The notes: generated by a model from the sequence alone, not told the origin. A stretch of 64,000 nucleotides of DNA from Syntrophorhabdus sp. PtaU1.Bin058 (GCA_002067975.1 MVRS01000258.1:1-64000), one strand, 5' to 3'; positions 26,645 through 35,556 are shown, counted from the first letter of the stretch. Program-made: numbers and translations.

Positions 26645-27948
26645 TTACACCTCTGACAGGACTATACGGCACCCTGTTGATGCTGGCGGTCATGCTGCTC
26701 CTCAAGATGCCCGTCGGTTTCGTCATGGCCCTGATCGGCTTTCTGGGCATAATATATTCGATCTCCTGGGACGCAGCACTCGGCATGATCGGGACAGATC
26801 TGTGGCAGACCTTTTCGTCTTATGGGTTGACCGTTATCCCCATGTTCATATTCATGGGACAGATCTGTTTCTATTCGGAAGTGAATAACCGGTTGTATAA
26901 TGCTGCCTATAAATGGTTCGGCAGGATCAAGGGCGGCCTGTCCATCACAACGATTATGGCATGTGCAGGGTTCGCAGCGATCTGCGGCTCCAATACGGCA
27001 ACCGCTGCGACAATGACAGCCGTTGCATTGCCGGAGATGAAAAAATATAAATATGATCCCATATTGTCTTCGGGATCCATTGCCGCCGGCTCCACCCTCG
27101 GCGTTGTGATACCGCCAAGTGTTGTGCTTGTGATCTATGGGCTCTGTACCGGTGAATCCATCGGAAAGCTTTTCTTCGGAAGCTTTGTACCGGGCTTGGT
27201 GCTTGCCGGCCTGATGGCAATAACTGCATACACGATGTGTACCCTTCATCCTTCGTGGGGACCCAAGGGTCCTAAATTCAGTCTTATTGAAAAGATCAAG
27301 GCCCTCCCTGATTCGATTGACATGCTCCTGATGTTCGGTATCATTATGTACAGCCTCTATGCAGGGCTTTTTACGCCATCGGAGGCCGGGGCCGCAGGTT
27401 CTGTGGTGGCCATCATCATAAGCCTTGTAAGGAAAAAACTGACATGGAAGCGGTTTGTAGGTGCGGTCGTCGACACGCTCCGCATCTCCTGTATGATCTT
27501 TCTGCTGGTCGCAGGCGCCGTTATCTTCGGGCGTTTTCTGGCAATCACCAGACTCCCCTATGAAGCAGCCGAATGGGTTGCCAAGCTTCCCGTCCCGAAC
27601 TGGATGATCCTGTGGTCAATGCTGGTAATCTACATTATAGGCGGATGTGTGATGGATGCCCTCGCATTTCTTCTCATCACAGTGCCGATCTTTTACCCTG
27701 TTGCACAACAGATGGGGTACGATCCGATCTGGTTCGGCGTCATCATCACCGTTGTCACCACTATGGGTGCGGTTACGCCGCCGGTAGGTATCAGCGCGTA
27801 TATCGTTTCGGGTATGGCAAAAGATATCCAGTTATCGACGGTCTTCAGAGGTGTAGTCTGGTTCCTTCCTTCATACATCATCACCATGGTACTTATGGAG
27901 ACCTTCCCCCAGCTCGTCACCTTTTTTGCAGCCCTGGTGAAATATTAG
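26641..27948 (+). CDS. dctM: TRAP transporter large permease DctM, importer 1
   Basis: 435 residues with about twelve membrane segments; channel subunit that couples uptake to sodium or proton flow. Family blocks: GGLSITTIMACAGFAAICGS core (MACAGFAAICGSNTATAATM), GSIAAGSTLGVVIPPSVVLVIYG core (STLGVVIPPS), and GCVMDALAFLLITVPIFYP core. The TAG stop is the first part of a repeat element (27946). Confidence 0.95.
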   Translation: MITPLTGLYGTLLMLAVMLLLKMPVGFVMALIGFLGIIYSISWDAALGMIGTDLWQTFSSYGLTVIPMFIFMGQICFYSEVNNRLYNAAYKWFGRIKGGLSITTIMACAGFAAICGSNTATAATMTAVALPEMKKYKYDPILSSGSIAAGSTLGVVIPPSVVLVIYGLCTGESIGKLFFGSFVPGLVLAGLMAITAYTMCTLHPSWGPKGPKFSLIEKIKALPDSIDMLLMFGIIMYSLYAGLFTPSEAGAAGSVVAIIISLVRKKLTWKRFVGAVVDTLRISCMIFLLVAGAVIFGRFLAITRLPYEAAEWVAKLPVPNWMILWSMLVIYIIGGCVMDALAFLLITVPIFYPVAQQMGYDPIWFGVIITVVTTMGAVTPPVGISAYIVSGMAKDIQLSTVFRGVVWFLPSYIITMVLMETFPQLVTFFAALVKY

Positions 27949-28023
27949 TTCGTATATAGTATATCGTGGACTACAAAAGAACCCTTTAAGGCCTTTTACG
28001 AAATACGATATACGAACTACGAT
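27946..28023. repeat. Family B two-armed heptamer element, copy 1, starting at the dctM stop codon
   Basis: Left arm units TAGTTCG, TATATAG, TATATCG begin with the dctM TAG stop; core CAAAAGAACCC...AAGG (27974-27991); right arm CGAAATA, CGATATA, CGAACTA (27999-28019). The outer arms are near-complementary over 21 bp, so the transcript could form a long hairpin. It sits between convergent dctM and purC, and may act as a two-way terminator. A second copy, also starting at a stop codon, is at 48945-49029 in the opposite orientation. Confidence 0.88.
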
Positions 28024-28036
28024 AACTTATATTCTA

Positions 28037-28921
28037 TCAGAATTTCTGCCCTGTAAGGATCTCGTATATCTCTATATAGCGCGACCTTGTCTTCCGGACA
28101 ATCTCCGCGGGCAATTCAGGCCCGGGGTAGGTCTTCCCCCAGTCGAGGGTGTTCAGGTAATCCCTCACTATCTGCTTGTCATAGCTGTCCTGGGATTCTC
28201 CTGCCCTGTACAATTCCTTCGACCAGAACCGCGACGAGTCGGGCGTAAGCACCTCATCGACAATGATGATCTCGCCATCGACCAGTCCAAACTCAAACTT
28301 CGTATCGGCAATAATGATCCCCCGTTGCTCGGCAACGGCACAGGCCTTTTCATAGACGCTGATACTGAGGTTGACGAGTCTCTCTGCGAGCCTTTCCCCG
28401 ATCATTGCAGACATCTGTTCGAAGGTCATGTTCATATCGTGGCCTTCGTCGGCCTTTGTCGTCGGCGTAAAGATCGGAGTCTCAAGCCTTGACGACTCCA
28501 GCAGGTCTTCGGGCAACCTGATGCCGCAGATCGTCCTGGACTTTTTATATTCCTTCCACCCGGAACCTGCAAGATAACCTCTCACGACACATTCGATGGG
28601 TATGACCTTTGCCTTCCTGACGACCATGCTCCTGCCCCTTAGCTGGTCCTTGTACATCTTCAGCGGCTCAGGATACCTCTCGACATCCGTTTCGATGATG
28701 TGGTTCTCGACGATATCCGCGATCTCCCTGAACCAGAATACGGAAAGCTGAGTCAGTACCTTGCCCTTATCAGGGATTCCCGTCGGCAAAACCACATCAA
28801 AGGCCGAAAGCCGGTCACTGGCCACGATCAGCAGGTTTTCGCCGAGGTCATAGACATCCCTTACCTTTCCCCGTCTGGGAGCGCCGATCTCCGTAAAATT
28901 TGTCTCTCTCAATGTCTCCAT
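28037..28921 (-). CDS. purC: Phosphoribosylaminoimidazole-succinocarboxamide synthase
   Basis: SAICAR synthase of purine synthesis, 294 residues, the longer (yeast ADE1-like) form. Family motifs: GKVRDVYDLGENLLIVASDRLSAFD core (RDVYDLGENLLIVASDR), VIPIECVVRGYLAGSGWKEY core (ECVVRGYLAGSGW), DTKFEFG and EVLTPDSSRFW. These cover the ATP and CAIR/aspartate sites. No other pur gene is adjacent. Upstream is a Family A repeat. Confidence 0.96.
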   Translation of the reverse strand: METLRETNFTEIGAPRRGKVRDVYDLGENLLIVASDRLSAFDVVLPTGIPDKGKVLTQLSVFWFREIADIVENHIIETDVERYPEPLKMYKDQLRGRSMVVRKAKVIPIECVVRGYLAGSGWKEYKKSRTICGIRLPEDLLESSRLETPIFTPTTKADEGHDMNMTFEQMSAMIGERLAERLVNLSISVYEKACAVAEQRGIIIADTKFEFGLVDGEIIIVDEVLTPDSSRFWSKELYRAGESQDSYDKQIVRDYLNTLDWGKTYPGPELPAEIVRKTRSRYIEIYEILTGQKF

Positions 28922-28963
28922 ATTAACCTCTCATATAATGTACTGACAGCTGCCAGCACGAAA

Positions 28964-29033
28964 GGCGTGAATCGTAAGGCGTCAGGCGTGAGGCGATTAA
29001 ACCCCTTACGACTTACGATTTACGCCTTACGGG
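28964..29033. repeat. Family A two-armed heptamer element, copy 2
   Basis: Opposite orientation to copy 1. Left arm CGTGAAT, CGTAAGG, CGTCAGG, CGTGAGG (28966-28993), core CGATTAAACCCC (28994-29005), right arm TTACGAC, TTACGAT, TTACGCC, TTACGGG (29006-29033). It ends 4 bp from the stop codon of the flavin reductase-rubredoxin gene and lies between two minus-strand genes. Confidence 0.93.
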
Positions 29034-29037
29034 TCTA

Positions 29038-29727
29038 TTATTCTTTCTCAAACTCGCTCTTCGGTGCGCTGCAGATAGGGCAGACCCAGTTATCAGGCAA
29101 TTCCTCAAAGGGCGTGCCTGGCTTTACCCCTGAATCCGGATCGCCTTTTTCAGGATCGTAGATATACCCGCATACCTTGCATCTGTATCTGTTCGATGCC
29201 GGGGTTGCAGTTTTCGGCTCTTCTTCTTTAACATACGTCGGCGCGGTCTTCGGAGATTTACCGCCTTTGACTTCATGATAATATGCATAGGTCATCGGTT
29301 CTGCGCTGCTCAAGAGATCACAGTCAACGATCTTGCCGATGAAGATCGTATGTGTCCCTACGTCGGTTTCACTCAGCACCTCGCATTCGAGATAACCGAC
29401 GGTGCTGTCGAGGACGATAGGGGCCTTTGTAACGCCTGTCTTGAAATGGGTGCCGCTGAACTTGTCCACATCCCTCCCGGACTTGTAGCCGAACAGACCG
29501 ATCAGGGTCATAGGGGTCTCCTTCGATAGTATGGAGACGGTAAAGACCCTGCTCTCCCTGATATATTCATGGGTCAGGTTCTGTTTATTGATGCTGACCG
29601 CCATGGTCGGAGGATCCGAAGTGATCTGGAAGACCGTGTTTGCAATCTGGCCGTTGATCTTTTCCCCTTTCCGGGAGCTGATTATATATACACCATAGCT
29701 AATCTTCTGAACAGTTTTGGTATTCAT
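29038..29727 (-). CDS. Flavin reductase-like domain fused to rubredoxin
   Basis: 229 residues. The first 150 resemble FMN-binding flavin reductases ([44 protein letters not shown]-like [11 protein letters not shown]). After a Pro/Lys linker, residues 178-226 form a rubredoxin with [11 protein letters not shown] and [13 protein letters not shown], the two C-x2-C pairs that hold one iron. The arrangement matches the high-molecular-weight rubredoxin of anaerobes (Hrb of Moorella), an electron relay to oxygen- or NO-reducing flavodiiron proteins. It lies 24 bp downstream of korB on the same strand, so it may draw electrons from that enzyme's ferredoxin. Confidence 0.92.
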   Translation of the reverse strand: MNTKTVQKISYGVYIISSRKGEKINGQIANTVFQITSDPPTMAVSINKQNLTHEYIRESRVFTVSILSKETPMTLIGLFGYKSGRDVDKFSGTHFKTGVTKAPIVLDSTVGYLECEVLSETDVGTHTIFIGKIVDCDLLSSAEPMTYAYYHEVKGGKSPKTAPTYVKEEEPKTATPASNRYRCKVCGYIYDPEKGDPDSGVKPGTPFEELPDNWVCPICSAPKSEFEKE

Positions 29728-29751
29728 TCCCGTCCTCCTTATCAGGCTGGC

Positions 29752-30615
29752 TCAATAGTTCCCCTTCAGGGTCTCCTTCATCTTTTCCTTCAGATCTCCA
29801 AAGGGAACGATCTGCTTAACGAGAGGTTTCTCCTGAATGACAGGGATCCTTTCCTCAAAGGTGCGGCGGTTGTTCCGGTAAATGATCCCGATGGGTATCC
29901 TTTCGCCCCATTCAAGGGCCTTTGCAAAGGCGGCTGTCCTGTCTTCCGGATTATAGTCAGGACCCAGACGGTAAACGCGCTGCCTGTACCATTCGTAGGT
30001 ATTGACTTTATTGAAAGATACGCAGGGCTGGAGGATATCGACAAGGGAGAACCCTTTATGGCTCATTGCGGACTTCATGAGTCCTTTCAGGTGTTCGGGG
30101 TCGCCGGAATATCCCCTCCCGACAAAACTGCAATCGAGGGCAACGGCAACCGCCATTGGATTGAACTGTTCTGAAAGTACACCGAAGGGCTGGTTTTTTG
30201 TGACCATCCCTTCCATGCTCGTCGGCGACGCCTGTCCTTTTGTGAGGCCGTATATCTGGTTATCGTGGACAAAGACCTTTACGCCGATGTTTCTCCTCAT
30301 CGCATGGATAAGATGGTTTCCCCCCTCTCCATAACCGTCACCATCACCGCCTACTGCCACGACGAGCATCTCGTGGTTTGCGAGCTTGATGCCCGTTGCC
30401 ACAGGGAGGCTCCTCCCGTGGAGTCCGTTAAAGGTGTTGCAGCGGATATAATGGGGAAATTTGCCCGCCTGTCCTATGCCGGAGACGATCGCAAGCTGAT
30501 GAGGCTCAACGCCAAGCTCCACCAGGGCCTCTTTAAAGACCTTCAGGATGCTGAAATTGCCGCACCCCGGACACCAGGCAGGCGTCTGTCCTTTATAATC
30601 ATCCAATGTGGGCAT
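29752..30615 (-). CDS. korB: 2-oxoacid:ferredoxin oxidoreductase, beta subunit
   Basis: Thiamine-diphosphate-binding subunit, 287 residues. I start at the ATG at 30613-30615 (family N-terminus MPTLDDYKGQTPAWCPGCG); an ATG 45 bases earlier lies deep in korA. Cys15 and Cys18 of CPGCGNF belong to the [4Fe-4S] site; the ThDP motif is VVAVGGDGDGYGEGG to NQIYGLTKGQASPTS (core GDGDGYGEGGNH). With the fused gamma-alpha subunit next door it forms a two-subunit oxidoreductase of the KorAB type. The 2-oxoacid (2-oxoglutarate, pyruvate or a branched or aryl keto acid) cannot be fixed from sequence. Confidence 0.92.
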   Translation of the reverse strand: MPTLDDYKGQTPAWCPGCGNFSILKVFKEALVELGVEPHQLAIVSGIGQAGKFPHYIRCNTFNGLHGRSLPVATGIKLANHEMLVVAVGGDGDGYGEGGNHLIHAMRRNIGVKVFVHDNQIYGLTKGQASPTSMEGMVTKNQPFGVLSEQFNPMAVAVALDCSFVGRGYSGDPEHLKGLMKSAMSHKGFSLVDILQPCVSFNKVNTYEWYRQRVYRLGPDYNPEDRTAAFAKALEWGERIPIGIIYRNNRRTFEERIPVIQEKPLVKQIVPFGDLKEKMKETLKGNY

Positions 30616-32314
30616 GCAACTCTCCGAGAAATTCTTCCAGCAGGTACGGCCTTCCGTCATATCTGCTCATCAGCACGCTGCATTCAAAACCCGTTTCTGT
30701 CTTTATAAGCCGCGCGAACTGGTTGGTAGCGTTCTGCTCAACGCAGATGGTCATTTTCGCACCTCTCAACATACCCAGATAGTCAAATTTATCCGTAGCA
30801 GGGAGGGGATAGACCTCGCTGAAATGAAGCATCCCGATGCTCCTTTGCTTTGACAGGATATCAACGGCTTCCTTCATTATTCCGTATGTTGATCCCCAGC
30901 CGATGATGATAATCTCCGGTTTGCCGTTTCCATAGAACAGGGGCGGCTCTATCTCCTGCCGGATGAGCGGAAGTTTTTTAAAGAGCCGCTTATCAACCAT
31001 CTTTATCCGTGTCGCTGCGTCCTCGACGATGTGGCCTTCTTCATCATGCTCATCGCTGTCCGTCACGACAAGACCGGCTGTCAGCGCGGGGATGCAGAAC
31101 GGCGAGACCCCATTGTCCGTTAAGGCATGGCGCATGTATCGGCCGCTGCATTCCGCCTCTCCCGACGTCCTGTATTCATTATGGAAAAGTCCATCGAGAT
31201 CAAATTGTTCGACTGTCCACTGCGCGTCTGCAAGGTACTGATCCGTCAGTATAAATACGGGTATCTGATATTTCTGTGATATCTCGAAGGCCTTATTGGC
31301 AAGGAAGAACCCCTGCTCGGGCTTGCCCGGTGCAAAGATCACCCGCGGGAATTCACCGTGTCCCGCGTGGAGGGCAAAAAGCAGTTCACCCTGTTCTGTC
31401 CTTGTCGGCAGCCCCGTCGCAGGGCCCGGTCTCTGGGCAAGGGCGATAACGATCGGGGTCTCGGTCATGGCGGCAAGGGAAAGGCCCTCGACCATGAGGG
31501 CGAATCCCCCTCCGGAAGTCCCTGTCATGGCCCTGATCCCGGCAAAGGATGCTCCCAGCGCCATATTGATGGCCGCTATCTCGTCCTCTGCCTGCTCCAC
31601 AATGATCCCGTACTCTTTTGCCTTTCCTGCTATGTAAAGCATGATGCCCGTTGAGGGCGTCATGGGGTATGCGGAATAGAATTTACAGCCTGATGCAATT
31701 GCCCCGGACGCTATGGCGTCATTCGTGCTCAGAAGCATCTTCTGGCCTGCAAGCTGCACGACGGAAAAGGCGCACTGGACGCAGTTATGCCCTGCGTAAT
31801 TATATCCCGCAACGGCAGCCATCTTGTTCTTATTGACCGTATCTTCGTCCTTCTTCCTGAGGGTATTGAGCAGGACATCGAAGAGTAATTCGATACCCAT
31901 GCCGAGCATGCCGAGTACGGCGCCGATGGCAACGATATTTGCCATGATCTTGTTGCCTCCGCCTTTCACGGCAAGGTCAACAAAGGGTATGCTGAAAAAA
32001 TTGGGTCTTTCGAATGTCTCACCCAGCATTGCCGGGTCATATATGATGATCCCTATCTCGGATAATTCCTTTTCATGGAGGGTCACGCCCTCACGATCAA
32101 AGGCGACGACTATATCAACCACCGTCCTCGATGCGGTAACAGGTCTGTCGGAAAGACGGATCTGATAGGTATTGTGTCCGCCGCGTACCCTGGACTCATA
32201 ATCCTGGCTGGTGAAAACATGATAACCGGATCTCGAGAATACCCTTGCCAGGGTATCACCCACCGTCTGTATCCCCTGCCCTGCTTCACCGCCGATCTTT
32301 ATTGTATAATCCAG
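30599..32314 (-). CDS. korA: 2-oxoacid:ferredoxin oxidoreductase, fused gamma-alpha subunit, probable CTG start
   Basis: Fused subunit of about 571 residues. Residues 1-185 are the gamma domain, 195-571 the alpha (pyrimidine-binding) domain with GCKFYSAYPMTPSTGIM and MTGTSGGGFALM. The conserved gamma opening IKIGGEAGQGIQ lies upstream of the first usable GTG (32263). The in-frame sequence before it runs back to a TGA at 32333-32331 with only one plausible start, CTG at 32312-32314, four bases after GGAGG. No ATG, GTG or TTG is available in between. The conserved glycine-rich motif would be lost with the GTG start, so CTG initiation is likely. Confidence 0.88.
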   Translation of the reverse strand: MDYTIKIGGEAGQGIQTVGDTLARVFSRSGYHVFTSQDYESRVRGGHNTYQIRLSDRPVTASRTVVDIVVAFDREGVTLHEKELSEIGIIIYDPAMLGETFERPNFFSIPFVDLAVKGGGNKIMANIVAIGAVLGMLGMGIELLFDVLLNTLRKKDEDTVNKNKMAAVAGYNYAGHNCVQCAFSVVQLAGQKMLLSTNDAIASGAIASGCKFYSAYPMTPSTGIMLYIAGKAKEYGIIVEQAEDEIAAINMALGASFAGIRAMTGTSGGGFALMVEGLSLAAMTETPIVIALAQRPGPATGLPTRTEQGELLFALHAGHGEFPRVIFAPGKPEQGFFLANKAFEISQKYQIPVFILTDQYLADAQWTVEQFDLDGLFHNEYRTSGEAECSGRYMRHALTDNGVSPFCIPALTAGLVVTDSDEHDEEGHIVEDAATRIKMVDKRLFKKLPLIRQEIEPPLFYGNGKPEIIIIGWGSTYGIMKEAVDILSKQRSIGMLHFSEVYPLPATDKFDYLGMLRGAKMTICVEQNATNQFARLIKTETGFECSVLMSRYDGRPYLLEEFLGELHAHIG

Positions 32315-32390
32315 GCAACCTCCGATGCATCATTATAAAATGGTAAAAATAAAATAGCAATAACGTTGTCGCCGACGCACTGCGAGAGAC

Positions 32391-32489
32391 CCGTGAGGCG
32401 TAAGTCGTAAGGGGTTTAATCGCCTAACGCCTAACGACTTACGGATTTATAGGGCTGTATGCTGTTTGCTGACGGCTGGAAGTTTGATG
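32391..32489. repeat. Family A element copy 3 followed by a CTG-type heptamer array
   Basis: 32392-32444: CGTGAGG, CGTAAGT, CGTAAGG, core GGTTTAAT, CGCCTAA, CGCCTAA, CGACTTA, CGG. 32455-32489: CTGTATG, CTGTTTG, CTGACGG, CTGGAAG, TTTGATG. Located between divergent korA and the GNAT gene, where promoters for both should lie. Confidence 0.9.
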
Positions 32490-32580
32490 CCTTGCTTGTG
32501 AAAGTTGATCCGGTTTATAAAGGATTTTATTGATATCTACTGTGCAGTATGTTAAAAAAAGAACAAGCGAGGTGGGTAGA

Positions 32581-33033
32581 ATGAGCAATTTCCTGGACAA
32601 ATTGTCAGTAAGAAGAATGGTCAAGGAAGACCTTGACTACATCGTTGAGATCGATACGAAGGTACTCGGAGAATCAAGAAAGGATTATTGGGCTGCAAAG
32701 ATCATAAAACAGGCTGAATCGAGACCGCCCGATGCATCGCTCGTTTCAGAGATAGACGGCAAGGTCGCAGGATTCATCCTCGGCGAAGTCAGTGGATGGG
32801 AATTCAAGGTCCCCAATAATATCGGCTGGATCGACACGATCGGCATAGACCCCGATTATCAGAACAGGGGCATCGCAAAGGTCCTTGCTACCACCCTCAT
32901 CAACAACCTGAAAAAATATGGTGTCGATACAATCTACACCCTTGTAAACTGGAACGACTGGGATCTCCTGCAGTTCTTTCATGCCATGGGTTTCTCGCGG
33001 GGTGATATGATAAACCTCGTATTAAAGGTATAA
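32581..33033 (+). CDS. GNAT-family N-acetyltransferase
   Basis: 150 residues with a GNAT acetyl-CoA site: WIDTIGIDPDYQNRGIAKVL holds the Q/R-x-x-G-x-G/A loop (QNRGIA). Start is the ATG at 32581 with GAGGTGGG upstream; a TTG at 32530 has no support. The end (YTLVNWNDWDLLQFFHAMGF) is typical of RimI-like proteins acting on protein or small-molecule amines. The gene stands alone between repeats; substrate unknown. Confidence 0.88.
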   Translation: MSNFLDKLSVRRMVKEDLDYIVEIDTKVLGESRKDYWAAKIIKQAESRPPDASLVSEIDGKVAGFILGEVSGWEFKVPNNIGWIDTIGIDPDYQNRGIAKVLATTLINNLKKYGVDTIYTLVNWNDWDLLQFFHAMGFSRGDMINLVLKV

Positions 33034-33143
33034 CAAGTCTTCTTCCCGTTCCGTAATCTATCTGGGTCTGGTCCGCAGTCATTGTCTTTTTGACAGGCAA
33101 GAACTATTCCTTTATACTGAACTGAGCAAGGGGGAAGGGGTAT

Positions 33144-33947
33144 TTGAAAGAAATGAGGTCTTATCCGCAATCGGTTTTGCAGGCACTCCGGCAAAGCCTT
33201 TTTGAAAACATCTTTGATTCTAATATGTTTGCTGCTTATATCCCGAGAGAGCTTGACATCCCCCGGATCAAGGACCCCCGCAAAACCCATAAGGTCCAGG
33301 ATGGGATCTTCCGCCACCCGGGTTATGTCGGTTCTCATTATATCAATCAGGTCTTTAATTATCTTGGATTCATCAAACGGACCCAGAACAGTTGGTACCA
33401 GCAATACCTCCCGGCGCTCTTTAATGAACTCAATCACTTTTCAATCGTCATGGAGGATGTCGTATACAACCTGAACATTACGATCCCCGTTGAGATATAT
33501 GAAGAACAGAAAAAGGGGATGGAATGCTTCTTCGATGTGTACCGCACGCGTTCAGGCGGCAGCACAGAATGGATCAACAACATATGGAGACACCAGAAGC
33601 TCTTTCTGGACCGCATGGATATGCTCATTGAGACGCTCAGGGTAAAGGGGAAGATCTTTGATTTCAGTTCCGAAGGGCTGTACGAAAGGATACTCTCATT
33701 CTGTACCCAGGCAATAATGCGCAACAATTTGGACAGACCGGGTGAAAATGACCTTGGGTTCATCGCAAACAGCTGCACAAAATCAGCGCTGGAACAAAAA
33801 CCCAAAATCCTCTGGTCCGGCGACAAGCATATGCTGGAAATGCTGAAATTGATCTACAACGATCCCGGCCTCCGCAGCCAGTTCCCCCAGGTGTATCTTT
33901 TTTCCGGTTACGAACCCCACGACTACGCGCAGTGGTTCCCGACATAA
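33144..33947 (+). CDS. Uncharacterised protein with a PIN-like C-terminal pattern
   Basis: 267 residues, no signal peptide or membrane segment. I do not recognise the family. The C-terminal part has an order seen in PIN-fold nucleases: an acidic helix start NDLGFIANSC (about 207-216), then KPKILWSGDKHMLEML with Asp after a hydrophobic strand, while an early acidic residue could come from the N-terminal part. This is a weak resemblance. The start is either TTG 33144 (GGGGAAGGGG upstream with short spacing) or ATG 33153. It stands alone, with no antitoxin-like partner. Confidence 0.65.
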   Translation: MKEMRSYPQSVLQALRQSLFENIFDSNMFAAYIPRELDIPRIKDPRKTHKVQDGIFRHPGYVGSHYINQVFNYLGFIKRTQNSWYQQYLPALFNELNHFSIVMEDVVYNLNITIPVEIYEEQKKGMECFFDVYRTRSGGSTEWINNIWRHQKLFLDRMDMLIETLRVKGKIFDFSSEGLYERILSFCTQAIMRNNLDRPGENDLGFIANSCTKSALEQKPKILWSGDKHMLEMLKLIYNDPGLRSQFPQVYLFSGYEPHDYAQWFPT

Positions 33948-34133
33948 CAGCCGCCTTCGGCGAACAGCCTCCAGCGGCAAGAATCCCTTTGACGCATCCG
34001 GGTTAATCAATTTCTTTCAGGACCATACCCTGTTTTTATCAAAAAGCCCTTGCCGTTTCTTTGCCGATAGGTGTAGTATGGGGGAGAAAAGACAAACCAA
34101 TACAGCCCTGTAAAACAAAGGAGAAAATGGAAG

Positions 34134-34667
34134 ATGCCGGTATGGTCGAATGTCGATGAGTATGAGAAGCTGTCAAAGGAGCAGTTGATCGATCTGGTAA
34201 AGATCTATGGACGGTTCGCCCTGACGCTGGACGGGCTCTGGTTTCTCGGTGTCGAGCACATGGAGGGGATCGACAAGGCGCTTGCAGTAGATGAAGGGGT
34301 GTGGGGAGAATTCGGGAAAGGCGAAGCGAAGATCCTCAAAAGATTCCTCTCCATCGACCGCGTGTCCACACCGGAGGGGATATGCAGCGCCTACCTGCTG
34401 ACGTCGGTATTCAGCAACCTCGGGGGGCAGGCCGAGGTACGGGACGGGAGATGCTACCTGTCCGTTACCGACTGCCACCCGCAGAAGGCGCGGGTCAGAA
34501 AGGGCATGGGGGAGTTCCCCTGCAAGGCCGTCGGGATAGCGTACTTTGACGGATTCTTAAAAGAACTGAACCCCGATATACGATACAGGTGCATTCTATG
34601 CCCGCCCGACGAACACACAGAGACGCTGTGGTGCCAATGGGAGGCCTGGATAGACGAAGCCGTATAA
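34134..34667 (+). CDS. Conserved hypothetical protein (DUF6125-like)
   Basis: 177 residues, cytoplasmic. N-terminal LVKIYGRFALTLDGLWFLGVE and following helices resemble proteins named DUF6125. Later, GEFPCKAVGIAYFDGFLKEL core (PCKAVGIAYFDGF) and RCILCPPDEHTETLWCQWEAW hold four Cys in a layout like the 2-aminothiazoline-carboxylate hydrolase-like/V4R ligand-binding fold. Such proteins sit near aromatic and corrinoid genes in anaerobes, but function is unknown. AAAGGAGAAAATGGAAG before the start is a good ribosome site. Confidence 0.7.
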   Translation: MPVWSNVDEYEKLSKEQLIDLVKIYGRFALTLDGLWFLGVEHMEGIDKALAVDEGVWGEFGKGEAKILKRFLSIDRVSTPEGICSAYLLTSVFSNLGGQAEVRDGRCYLSVTDCHPQKARVRKGMGEFPCKAVGIAYFDGFLKELNPDIRYRCILCPPDEHTETLWCQWEAWIDEAV

Positions 34668-34673
34668 ATGATG

Positions 34674-34772
34674 AGCGGAGAGCTAAGAGCCGAGAGTAAA
34701 ACTTCATAAAGGAATTGCTTCTTCGGTTTGTTACTATTCACTATTCACGATCGACTATTCACTGCCTTTATC
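34674..34772. repeat. AGCNNAG array and Family E (CTATTCA) element
   Basis: 34674-34701: AGCGGAG, AGCTAAG, AGCCGAG, AGTAAAA. 34734-34761: CTATTCA, CTATTCA, CGATCGA, CTATTCA, followed by the conserved 11-mer CTGCCTTTATC. It lies between the convergent DUF6125-like gene and the HAD hydrolase gene. The same 11-mer follows CTATTCA units at 15755 and 15780. Confidence 0.88.
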
Positions 34773-34830
34773 GCGTGTTTGCGGGGACATCCCGACGCAA
34801 GCTGCACCTGATGAAAAATGCGGGTTAAAA

Positions 34831-35535
34831 TCATACTCGCAGTTTTTTGCACAAGGTCTCAAAATCTTTGGCCTCTATATCAAAATTCGTTTTTCCTGGT
34901 CGCTCAAAGCCTTCAAAATCCTTATCTTCTTCCGGAACGTTCACAAGGGCCGTATGCATTCCGGCAGCCCGGGCTGCCGTGAGATCGCTTTCATGGGCGG
35001 CGACCATCATGGCTTCCGCCGGTTTCAGCCCCAGCAGGCCGGCCCCTTTTATATAAGCCTGCAAAGAAGGTTTGTAATAACCCAGGAACTCGCACGACAG
35101 GATGCCGTCCCATTGCACCCCGGCCGCCTTGGAACTGCTGACGATGCTTTCCCAATTCAGGATAGTGAGCACCACCACCGTATATCCGGTCCGTAAACGG
35201 TTGATCGCCTCAGGGGCCCCTTCAAAGGTCTTAAGGCGATGCCAGGTCGATTTTATGAAAGATACGTGGTCGATGGCGGTTAAGAACGAATAGGTCTTTG
35301 TTAAATTTTCCAATGCCCGCAGGAGCATGCCGTCAGAATTCATCCAGGGCAGGTCTCCTTGCCTCACCTGGGTATGTATCTTAAACATCTCTCCCCGCCA
35401 GTCATCGGCAAAGGCTCCACCGTCTATGGTCAGGCTCATCGTACCGGCCAATTCCTGTATCTTCTCCCGGACGGTATTTTTCCAATCAAATACGGTCCCG
35501 CCCACATCGAAAAACAACCCTTTCACGTTGTCCAT
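34831..35535 (-). CDS. HAD-superfamily hydrolase (haloacid dehalogenase type II-like)
   Basis: 234 residues. Motif I FFDVGGTVFDW gives nucleophile Asp10; the second Asp of phosphatases is replaced by Gly, as in L-2-haloacid dehalogenases (D-x-Y-G-T). Motif II is VVVLTILNWES, motif III lysine lies in GYYKPSLQAY, and motif IV is MMVAAHESDLTAARAAGM. It closes the corrinoid-TRAP gene string, 21 bp after the first methyltransferase gene. It may be a dehalogenase or a phosphatase acting on a pathway intermediate; the sequence alone does not settle this. Confidence 0.85.
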   Translation of the reverse strand: MDNVKGLFFDVGGTVFDWKNTVREKIQELAGTMSLTIDGGAFADDWRGEMFKIHTQVRQGDLPWMNSDGMLLRALENLTKTYSFLTAIDHVSFIKSTWHRLKTFEGAPEAINRLRTGYTVVVLTILNWESIVSSSKAAGVQWDGILSCEFLGYYKPSLQAYIKGAGLLGLKPAEAMMVAAHESDLTAARAAGMHTALVNVPEEDKDFEGFERPGKTNFDIEAKDFETLCKKLRV

Positions 35536-35556
35536 ATATCCCCCTGTATTTCCGAG

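Noticed and set aside
34831-35535. HAD protein as a proven haloacid dehalogenase, making the cluster a dehalogenation pathway
   Set aside because: Gly in place of the second Asp fits dehalogenases but is not sufficient; no halide-binding residues could be confirmed by eye.
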